Source of the DNA: Planctomycetota bacterium
Lineage (GTDB): Bacteria; Planctomycetota; Phycisphaerae; WQYP01
Assembly (NCBI GenBank): GCA_021852225.1
Contig: JAJZOA010000194.1
Location: 1 to 12,357, forward strand
Direction: 5' to 3'
DNA length: 12,357 nucleotides
Shown here: positions 6,303 through 12,357 of the stretch, in pieces
How positions within the stretch are numbered: the stretch's first letter is position 1
How the letters are laid out: each line of letters starts with the position of its first letter
Program-made: the position numbers and the translations under genes
The notes under the pieces: model-generated
What the model saw: the letters and a program-made list of their open reading frames with translations, nothing else
Database searches by the model: none
Told to the model about the DNA's origin: nothing

Positions 6303-8408
6303 TCAGGTATAACTTACGGCCAGTAGAAGGATGAGCAGCGCAGCGGCCGCGAGAATAAAAAAAATTGCCAGCGGAAAAAACCACCGCCATTTGACCGGTG
6401 CCCGGAAATTACCTCCCGCTGGTGACAACAAGCCACCCCCAGACGCCACAACACTGGTCAAACGCCAGTCCAGGGTTGCAAAAACAATGGATATCAGCCG
6501 GACAATCAACCCGATGGAAACCACCAGCCATCCGATGACCCAACGATCGGCCGCCCCTAGAACGGCGGCCAGGCCGGATATGATCACGCGGCTCACGGCA
6601 CCGTAGAGGTCATAGAAATAGAGTTCGGCATCCAGCCATCGATAAATAAGATTAGGACCAGGCAGGCGGCGAATTTTTTCCGCGCGTCCGAGGCCGTTGG
6701 AATAAATCGCCACAACCACGGCAATGGCCATTGGCCAGGCCCAGGCGAGACGGTTGGCCATTTGAACGGCAAATACACTATGGGCCCCGGTGGTATAGGG
6801 CGGAAACAGGAGGTCGGGCCGTGATTTGGCTAACAGGCCGGAAATGCCAAGAAGGGGCTGGCCGCACATAAGAGAACCCAGCGCTAATAGAACCAAAGGA
6901 AATAACCGGACGGCCGATTCGCCACCCGGTGCGGCTCCGGTGCCGCGCCACGCTCCGCCAAAAATGAGCCACCACCAGCGAGCCAGACCAAAAAGGATCA
7001 GATAGCACGCCACCAAGGGCAGCCAGTACAGCAGATTCCCATATTCCCCGATTTGGGCACCAATATGGCGCAGATTTTCAAAGCCGGCGACCAGCATGTT
7101 CGGCTGGCCAAACAGCAACAGCCCCATTGCCGCGCTGCATACAAGTAACGAGGCGGCGGCGGTAACCGGCAGACTGCGCCACAGGCCGCCGAGCCGTCGG
7201 AAATCCGACTCCCCGCCCGTGCAATGGAGCACGGTACCGGCGCAAATAAACAGACAGGTTCCGCTTAAGGCCAGATAAATTGATTCATACAGGCCTGCGA
7301 CATAAGATCCTGTTACCAGGAACAGGATTGACAAGCCCGCCTGTGCGCTGACCAGCCACATCAGACCGCGTTTGATATCACTCGCAGTCAGGGAGCACAA
7401 GGCCCCAAAGCAGAGCGTAGCGGCGGCGGCCATGGCGGCCAGCAGGCGCACATCCACGTTAAGCAGTGGAATCAACCGTGCGGTCAAATAAGGCCCGGCG
7501 ACGGCAATCAATAATCCGGCGGTCAGCGCGCCGGTAGGCGTGGCGGCTGGTGTGGTTTCCACCGCCCAGGTATGAAGCGGAAATTGCGCCGCTTTTCCGG
7601 CAATTCCCAATACCATCAGAATTCCGGACCAATCCCACCATCCCAGTCCCATTAATCGTGAAGGACCATCGGATTGCAACACCCCAACAACACCGCTTGC
7701 ATGCAGAGCCACACCAAGGCTTGCCATGATGGGGGCAACTCCATTGACCTGCGGCAACGCAAGGACCGCAGGATTGCAATGCACCAGCAGGAGGCAGATT
7801 CCCAGAAGAAAAAATGCGTCGCCCAACAGTGGCAGCGGAATCATGCGGCGGACCGAAGCTTCGCATGGTCCCCGCCATGCCGCACCCGCCATACCCCAGA
7901 TTCCCACAGTGGCCAAAACACCGGCGGCGAACAATTCCAGCACACTGGCCGCGACCACCATTGAAAACATGCCAAATACGAAAAGGTTTGACCAGGCAAA
8001 CCAACCGGGCCGGATCCGCCGGTCGTCCACTATTCCGATCACATAAATGCCGACCAGCAGGGCAATCAGGGCGGTCAGAAGAAAGGTGACGAGCGTCAAT
8101 GAATCGACTGCCACCCCCATCCGCAGACTATTGGGATATTCGCGTGCCGCCGCGGACGTGTGTATAGTCAGCCATGTCCAGAGTATCGGCTTGGCCGCCC
8201 CCAGGTGGCCCATCTGCCCCATATGACCTCTGGCCAGCAATTTGCGGGCGACCGTCCAGAGAGCCAACCCCAGACTGGTCGAATAGCCCCCGATGGCCAG
8301 GATAGCGGCGTGACGTGGATTGCGCCCTAAGGGTGTCAATACCAGCGCCACAACCAGAAGTGGCACAAGGGTGGCAATCGCCAGCCAGATGTCAGAGTTG
8401 TGTAACAA
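6303..8408 (-). CDS. NuoL-like complex I membrane subunit, channel residues degenerate
   Basis: This large membrane protein is of the NuoL type. Matches are VAVDSLTLVTFLLTALIALL (99-118), FAWSNLFVFGM (137-147), AGKAAQFPLHTW (270-281), ASDIKRGLMW (342-351), CAGTVLH (389-395) and DFRRLGGLWRSLPVT (402-416). A C-terminal extension (about 590-701) with amphipathic and transmembrane stretches resembles the NuoL lateral-helix region and ends in a final TM (678-698). Against E. coli NuoL, the TM5 glutamate is V164, the TM8 histidine is A297 and the TM12 lysine is G383. The TM7 lysine (K272) and the DIKR lysine (K346) are kept. The FSKDEI stretch after TM12 is FGQPNM here. The 701 residues exceed the usual 610-650. 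The start is TTG, after an in-frame stop six codons upstream and a GGGAAG stretch. It is the first gene of the L-M operon; no quinone or NADH module gene is nearby. Confidence 0.85.
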   Translation of the reverse strand: MLHNSDIWLAIATLVPLLVVALVLTPLGRNPRHAAILAIGGYSTSLGLALWTVARKLLARGHMGQMGHLGAAKPILWTWLTIHTSAAAREYPNSLRMGVAVDSLTLVTFLLTALIALLVGIYVIGIVDDRRIRPGWFAWSNLFVFGMFSMVVAASVLELFAAGVLATVGIWGMAGAAWRGPCEASVRRMIPLPLLGDAFFLLGICLLLVHCNPAVLALPQVNGVAPIMASLGVALHASGVVGVLQSDGPSRLMGLGWWDWSGILMVLGIAGKAAQFPLHTWAVETTPAATPTGALTAGLLIAVAGPYLTARLIPLLNVDVRLLAAMAAAATLCFGALCSLTASDIKRGLMWLVSAQAGLSILFLVTGSYVAGLYESIYLALSGTCLFICAGTVLHCTGGESDFRRLGGLWRSLPVTAAASLLVCSAAMGLLLFGQPNMLVAGFENLRHIGAQIGEYGNLLYWLPLVACYLILFGLARWWWLIFGGAWRGTGAAPGGESAVRLFPLVLLALGSLMCGQPLLGISGLLAKSRPDLLFPPYTTGAHSVFAVQMANRLAWAWPMAIAVVVAIYSNGLGRAEKIRRLPGPNLIYRWLDAELYFYDLYGAVSRVIISGLAAVLGAADRWVIGWLVVSIGLIVRLISIVFATLDWRLTSVVASGGGLLSPAGGNFRAPVKWRWFFPLAIFFILAAAALLILLLAVSYT

Positions 8409-8503
8409 CCTAGATCTTCCCGTTCATACCAATTCCGCCAATCTCCATGGTCATACTTTAACCGCCCAACGCCCCAGCGGCCAGATGGCTGGCTCCGTAG
8501 CAT

Positions 8504-8533
8504 GTTATATAATGGCCGCGGCTTTGCCGTCAT
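8504..8533 (-). promoter_or_regulatory. Candidate promoter of the NuoL/NuoM-like operon
   Basis: On the - strand ATGACG (8533-8528) and TATAAC (8509-8504) are separated by 18 nt. They match four of six and five of six positions of the sigma-70 consensus. Initiation near 8497 would give a leader of about 90 nt before the TTG at 8408. The -10 overlaps the + strand TATAAT below. Confidence 0.4.
8508..8513 (+). promoter_or_regulatory. Candidate -10 element of the VWA gene
   Basis: A perfect TATAAT sits in the only strongly AT-rich stretch of the divergent region. No convincing -35 element is seen 16-18 nt upstream. Initiation near 8520 would give a leader of about 115 nt before the ATG at 8636, which would include the 12-bp palindrome. 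The start codon itself has no Shine-Dalgarno sequence. Confidence 0.4.
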
Positions 8534-8553
8534 GATCTTACCCACGGGCCAAT

Positions 8554-8565
8554 GGCACCGGTGCC
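8554..8565. repeat. Perfect 12-bp palindrome, possible operator
   Basis: GGCACCGGTGCC reads the same on both strands. It lies between the two divergent genes, upstream of the - strand candidate promoter and about 40 nt downstream of the + strand -10. A dimeric regulator site is the obvious reading, but GC-rich DNA gives such palindromes by chance at some rate. Confidence 0.35.
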
Positions 8566-8635
8566 CCACCAACAGGCGATATCCGCCCATACCAGCCGTT
8601 AGGCGCAAACCCGCCATCTGCGTTACCATTTCTCC

Positions 8636-11284
8636 ATGAACCTGATCTGGCAACACCCGGCATTGCTTTTCAGCCTGGCGCTGGCACCGTTGCTGGCCCT
8701 GGCACTTGCCGGACTGCGAGGAAAACAGACTTGGGCAGGGCAAACAGCTTTTCTTGCCAAAAGTCTGTGGCGATTAACTGCCATTACCGTGCTGGCCATG
8801 ATTCTATTAATTCTTGCCGCCGCCGGGCCGGTGATCCAGGTCAATCGACCGACGGATCAACTTGTGGTACTCGTGGACTGTTCCGCGGCGGCCCGAACCT
8901 CCCCTTGGCACACTCCGGGTAAACTGCAACGATTGCTTTTGCGTCACCTGTCGCCGGAAACGCGGGTCACGCTGGTTGTCTTTGCGCGTCATCCGCATCT
9001 GGTCAAACGTCATATTACTTTAGGCAGCACTGCGGACTGGCCACGGCGGTGGCCGGTCGCCCAGCATGTTTGCGGTCGGCTGGAACGGGCGCTGGCGTGG
9101 CGCGATTCGGATGCGGGCGGACCCGGGCGCCATTTACCGCGATGGCTTCTGACGACCGGCTTGGCCGACTGGCCCGATTGGCCGAACGCGCATCGGCGAC
9201 AAAATCGGCAACTTCCCTATTTTCTCACCGTTTCCACGGTGCGCCCGATAAAGCCGGATGCGGGCATTCTATCTTTTCGCATCACTCCGCTCCCCGGCTC
9301 GTCAGCAAAAAAGCCGGGGTTTGGCATACGCGCAGCAATAGCCGCCACCGATACGACGCGTTTGACCGCCGAATTGCAGCGCGACGGGGTATCCATTGCC
9401 GCTGGTAAGTTGCGATTCAAAAAGGCGGGGGAAAAGATTTTTACGGCGAGGGATTTTCCACCGGAAAACACTGCCGCTCCCATCCGCTACACCATTTATT
9501 TGAAAACCGGTGACCCCTGGGCAGAGGACGATTCGGCCAGCGGCTACGCGCCGCAAATTGGGCCGCCCCGAATTTTGTTGATAAGCCGCAAAGCCACTTC
9601 CGCATTGGTTCCGGGCGGGGCGGCTGCCGGCACCAGACCGAAATTCAATTCGGTTACTGCGATCAGACGGATTCGTCCGCAGGCTTTTCCCGATCGCATT
9701 GCAACCCTGGCCAAATATCAGTTGATATTGCTGGATAATATCGCACGCGGCGAATTGCCGGCGCGCAGCGGACGGGTAATAATGCGGTATGTCACCAAAA
9801 CCGGCGGCGGCCTGCTGATAGCGGGCGGCACACGCGCATTTGGCCCCGGGGGCTACGCATTACCGACAAACGCGGGTGCGGTATGGCCCGTCGAACAGCT
9901 TTCGCCACTGGCATCCGCGCCCCCGCGGCGATCCGCAAGGGATGTGGTTTTTTTGCTGGATTCCAGCGGTTCAATGGGCCAGAGGGTCCCGGGCCACGCT
10001 GGCGAAACACGATTTAATCTGGCGGCCGGCAGTGTGGAGGCGGCGATTCATCTGCTTAAGCCGAATGATATTGCTTCAATTGTCACTTTTTCCGGCAGGG
10101 CACATTTGCTGGCTTCGGGGAAACGCCAGGTCATTAGTTCCGCAATTGCAACCCGCTTGGCAGACGTGCGGCCAACCGGTCCAACGAATCCGGATGCGGC
10201 ACTCCCTGTGCTGGGCCGACTGCTGAAGAAAAACAGCCTGCTGATTCTGCTGACAGATGGTCATATACCGGTTATCACGACCAGGAAATGGGAGGAACTG
10301 ATTAAAATGAAGCGAGCCACATTTCTGGTTGTGGCGGGCTACAAGCACGAATCGACCGCCTTCGCCAATCTGTTGCGCCAGACCGCTGCGCGCGCGATCG
10401 CCACGCGAAACCCGGCCGACTGGGCATCGCTCATCAGACAGGCTGTGGGAAAATATCTTGCGGGTAATGCCAGACGCGGCCCGATGCTCTGGCAAGCCAC
10501 GCCAGCCACGGTTTCCGGAACCACAACCCACTGGATTCGCACTTGGCTTAAAAAGGGCGCGGCGCGGGCCGCCGCGGGCCGCAATCTGGACCATCCGGGC
10601 CGCAAGGGGGTACCGCTGGCGGCGGAATGGCGGCGCGGTCTGGGCAAAGTCGGCGCGATCGCTTTTACGGATCATTCCATTGCATTTGCTCATTTTGTAA
10701 ACCTGATGATTCATCAGGTCGCGGCGGCACCGGGCGATCGCAGATTTTCCATCCGCACCAGGCGCATGGACGGCCGCTGGCGGATTTCCATAAACGGCCG
10801 AAACGGAATGGCCTTTATCAACCATGCCCGAATCCGGCTGCGACTTATTTCCGGCACTGCGGGAGACATCGGCGGAAACAAAGAAATGACACATATATAT
10901 TCATTTGTTCAAACGGCGCCAGGCGAATACAGGCTGACATTGCCGACACGCATACGGACACTTGATGCCGTGGTGTTTGCCATAAGAAAGTCCACCCGGC
11001 TGGCGAATTCGGGGGCGCAAAGCCTCGCGGACGAGATCATCGGTCGCATTGCCCCGGCCACCGTCCCCCCGACCTGCCTGCCGGCGACCGGGCACTGGCG
11101 GCCATGTCCGTGGAGTAATGTGGTCATGCTGCCGCTCAACGCGCCAGCTTCGGGAAAAAAATGGCAGCCGCAATTGAAGGATGCGGCATGGCATTGTGGT
11201 CAAATACTGCGGATTGGAGCGATTGGTTTGATTCTGCTGGCGTTGTATGTGGCCAGGGGACCATCCCACGTTCGCCATGACTGA
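8636..11284 (+). CDS. Bat-like membrane-anchored VWA protein with glutamine-amidotransferase-like region
   Basis: The N-terminus (MNLIWQHPALLFSLALAPLL) and a second helix at about residues 45-65 resemble the membrane anchor of BatA-type aerotolerance proteins. A degenerate VWA-like region follows (about 75-195; VVLVDCSAA, with D81 and S83 but no second MIDAS serine). Next come a beta-rich segment (about 210-300) and a region with IGPPRILLISR, LILLDNIARGEL and GGGLLIAGG (308-398) resembling class I glutamine-amidotransferase-like domains. A true VWA domain follows with a complete MIDAS: DSSGSMG from D442, T517 and the TDG aspartate D541. The C-terminal half is beta-rich and ends with one TM (857-875), so most of the protein probably lies outside the cytoplasm. 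Relatives often sit with MoxR ATPases and other Bat genes, but none is present here. It is apparently monocistronic. The molecular role is unknown; protein-protein interaction through the MIDAS is likely. Confidence 0.85.
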   Translation: MNLIWQHPALLFSLALAPLLALALAGLRGKQTWAGQTAFLAKSLWRLTAITVLAMILLILAAAGPVIQVNRPTDQLVVLVDCSAAARTSPWHTPGKLQRLLLRHLSPETRVTLVVFARHPHLVKRHITLGSTADWPRRWPVAQHVCGRLERALAWRDSDAGGPGRHLPRWLLTTGLADWPDWPNAHRRQNRQLPYFLTVSTVRPIKPDAGILSFRITPLPGSSAKKPGFGIRAAIAATDTTRLTAELQRDGVSIAAGKLRFKKAGEKIFTARDFPPENTAAPIRYTIYLKTGDPWAEDDSASGYAPQIGPPRILLISRKATSALVPGGAAAGTRPKFNSVTAIRRIRPQAFPDRIATLAKYQLILLDNIARGELPARSGRVIMRYVTKTGGGLLIAGGTRAFGPGGYALPTNAGAVWPVEQLSPLASAPPRRSARDVVFLLDSSGSMGQRVPGHAGETRFNLAAGSVEAAIHLLKPNDIASIVTFSGRAHLLASGKRQVISSAIATRLADVRPTGPTNPDAALPVLGRLLKKNSLLILLTDGHIPVITTRKWEELIKMKRATFLVVAGYKHESTAFANLLRQTAARAIATRNPADWASLIRQAVGKYLAGNARRGPMLWQATPATVSGTTTHWIRTWLKKGAARAAAGRNLDHPGRKGVPLAAEWRRGLGKVGAIAFTDHSIAFAHFVNLMIHQVAAAPGDRRFSIRTRRMDGRWRISINGRNGMAFINHARIRLRLISGTAGDIGGNKEMTHIYSFVQTAPGEYRLTLPTRIRTLDAVVFAIRKSTRLANSGAQSLADEIIGRIAPATVPPTCLPATGHWRPCPWSNVVMLPLNAPASGKKWQPQLKDAAWHCGQILRIGAIGLILLALYVARGPSHVRHD

Positions 11285-11294
11285 TTGAAGATGT

Positions 11295-11341
11295 AAAAAC
11301 AAAAAAACCCGGCGGGACTGGAGAGCGGCGTCCCGCCGGGT
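11295..11341 (-). terminator. Strong intrinsic terminator for the GH39-like gene
   Basis: A perfect 12-bp stem (ACCCGGCGGGAC at 11307-11318 and GTCCCGCCGGGT at 11330-11341) encloses an 11-nt loop. On the + strand it is preceded by A-rich sequence, so the - strand transcript has the hairpin followed by TTTTTTGTTTTT. It therefore acts on transcription coming from the right. On the + strand no T-run follows, so it is at best a partial terminator for the VWA gene, whose stop is 10 nt before the A-tract. Confidence 0.85.
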
Positions 11342-11499
11342 CAGCGGATACTAGTCACTGTTGGGCCATCCCGGCAAACCATACATCGGCCTGAAACGTG
11401 GAGAATATTAAGAATTATCCGAATTATATCGCCGCCCGATAATATGGCCCCGGCGAACGCGGCAGGTGACGAGGTTGAAGAAGGTTTTCGGACCAAGCG
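11342..11499. other. Intergenic 3' region with AT-rich island, no gene supported
   Basis: This stretch separates the stop of the GH39-like gene from its terminator. It holds an AT-rich island (about 11403-11445) in otherwise GC-rich DNA, including TATAAT on the - strand (11428-11423) and GATAAT on the + strand (11438-11443). Neither has a good -35 element. One - strand frame is open for about 50 codons after the GH39 stop, but it has no good start and looks like no known protein. Confidence 0.4.
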
Positions 11500-12357
11500 C
11501 TACCATCGAAACACCGCCAGGGCGACATCCTGCCGGCGCAACGGGAAAGAAAACCTTGATTTACCGCCGACCACCGTGGCCGTTACCGACGGGCCAAAGC
11601 GGGCCAGCAGACCGGCGCGGCGCAGTTGGTTGTAAACAACAGGATTCGGACGGGCGGGCGAACCAAGCTTGCGCCAAAGCGTCACGGCATTGCTGTGATG
11701 TTTGCCGACCAGGTACAACTGGAAATTGGCATGATGTAAATCTGCGGGCAGGCCAGATACCGCCAGATTGATCATCGCGGAACTGTGTGTGGTGTCCACA
11801 TCGGAATAGTTCCAGATCAGGACAGCCAACTGATGCCGACCGCGGGAGGCAATGGCGGACACATCGGACCCGTGTGGCACCCCATGGCCAAGGATGGCAT
11901 CCAAGGGCAGACCGCCCGTGGATTTAGCCAATACCTGCTTGCCGTGCATTTTTGCCAGCATTCGCATGAGGTTCATGATTGGCAGGTCTACTCCATTCAT
12001 GGCTAAAGTGCGATAGGCGGGCGTCATGGGCATATTTTCAAATTCAAACGCCCAGGTCAATTCGCCCCGCAGATTGACATGCAGTTTCCGGGCCAGAGCC
12101 AATGAACGAGCAAAAATTTCCGCGTCGTATGCGGCGTAAATGCTTCCATAGCGATAGCGGTTGGCTTTGGTAACGGTCGCCGGACTTGCGGCCAGCCCCT
12201 CCGGATCGCATTCGCTGACCACAATCGGCAAATGCCGGATGCGGGGAAATCCGGCAACTGTCAGGAATCCGGCACGCAGGTCGTGCAATTCCGCAGCAAG
12301 GCCCATGCGCACATGACCCTGGCGCCAATGCGGCTGGCCCTTGGCGTGAAAGCTGAC
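11500..12357 (-). CDS. GH39-like glycoside hydrolase, beta-xylosidase type (5' end outside window)
   Basis: This is the C-terminal part of a retaining glycosidase resembling family GH39 (beta-xylosidase or alpha-L-iduronidase type). The frame stays open to the window edge and reads VSFHAKGQPHW there, so the GTG at 12312 is internal. Counting from that GTG, LPIVVSECDPEG (28-39) places the likely nucleophile at E34. FEFENMPMTPAYRTLAMNG and LPIMNLMRMLAKMHG follow in the usual order. The accessory beta-sandwich contains LAVLIWNYSDVD and ends at residue 270. The acid/base glutamate and any signal peptide lie in the missing N-terminal part. Xylan or a related wall or algal glycan is the likely substrate, but GH39 specificity cannot be told from this part. 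The gene ends at a strong terminator about 160 nt downstream and converges on the VWA gene. Confidence 0.8.
   Translation of the reverse strand, partial: VSFHAKGQPHWRQGHVRMGLAAELHDLRAGFLTVAGFPRIRHLPIVVSECDPEGLAASPATVTKANRYRYGSIYAAYDAEIFARSLALARKLHVNLRGELTWAFEFENMPMTPAYRTLAMNGVDLPIMNLMRMLAKMHGKQVLAKSTGGLPLDAILGHGVPHGSDVSAIASRGRHQLAVLIWNYSDVDTTHSSAMINLAVSGLPADLHHANFQLYLVGKHHSNAVTLWRKLGSPARPNPVVYNQLRRAGLLARFGPSVTATVVGGKSRFSFPLRRQDVALAVFRW

Noticed and set aside
4631..8408. DAB-type inorganic carbon transporter (DabA-DabB)
   Set aside because: DabB is NuoL-like, but no DabA-like carbonic-anhydrase-type protein is encoded here and the partner is clearly NuoM-like.
10076..10894. 272-codon - strand frame opposite the VWA gene
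   Set aside because: The + strand frame has a complete MIDAS and clear domain order. The antisense frame has no recognisable feature and is a shadow.
11285..11341. The hairpin as a terminator of the VWA gene
   Set aside because: On the + strand the stem is preceded by the A-tract and followed by CAGCGG, not a T-run. Its orientation fits the - strand gene, so it is assigned there.
1..12357. CRISPR arrays, tRNA or rRNA genes, insertion sequences, prophage genes
   Set aside because: No spaced direct repeats, cloverleaf sequences, transposase motifs or terminal repeats were seen on either strand.

Overview
The window carries seven confident protein genes and a gene fragment at each end. It is GC-rich, contains no rRNA, tRNA, CRISPR array or recognisable insertion sequence, and looks like chromosomal DNA of a free-living Gram-negative bacterium. 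My best guess for the lineage is Planctomycetota, perhaps class Phycisphaerae. This is an inference from three things: the long membrane-anchored VWA/glutamine-amidotransferase-like protein, the enlarged RNase HII-like protein that begins GIDEAGYGP, and the polysaccharide-degrading enzymes at the edges. I could not test it by search.

Left part (1-4352, all + strand): the 3' end of an alpha/beta-hydrolase esterase, then a 359-residue divergent RNase HII-like protein 12 nt downstream, then holA (DNA polymerase III delta subunit, clamp loader), then a major facilitator superfamily transporter. The RNase HII-like and holA genes are housekeeping-type replication and repair genes. The transporter may have its own promoter.

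Centre (4631-8408, - strand): a two-gene operon. A 701-residue NuoL-like protein is followed 46 nt later by a 541-residue NuoM-like protein, both apparently starting with TTG. No other complex I gene lies in the window: the operon begins at a divergent intergenic region and ends facing the transporter. Gapless alignment of the diagnostic helices with E. coli NuoL and NuoM (recalled from memory) shows that several residues of the proton channels are replaced, including the TM5 glutamate in both proteins. This orphan, channel-degenerate L/M pair is the most unusual thing in the window.

Right part (8409-12357): a 227-nt divergent regulatory region with a shared AT-rich promoter core and a perfect 12-bp palindrome. 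It leads to an 882-residue Bat-like VWA membrane protein on the + strand. Facing it from the right edge is the 3' part of a GH39-like glycoside hydrolase on the - strand. A strong intrinsic terminator between the two is oriented for the - strand gene.
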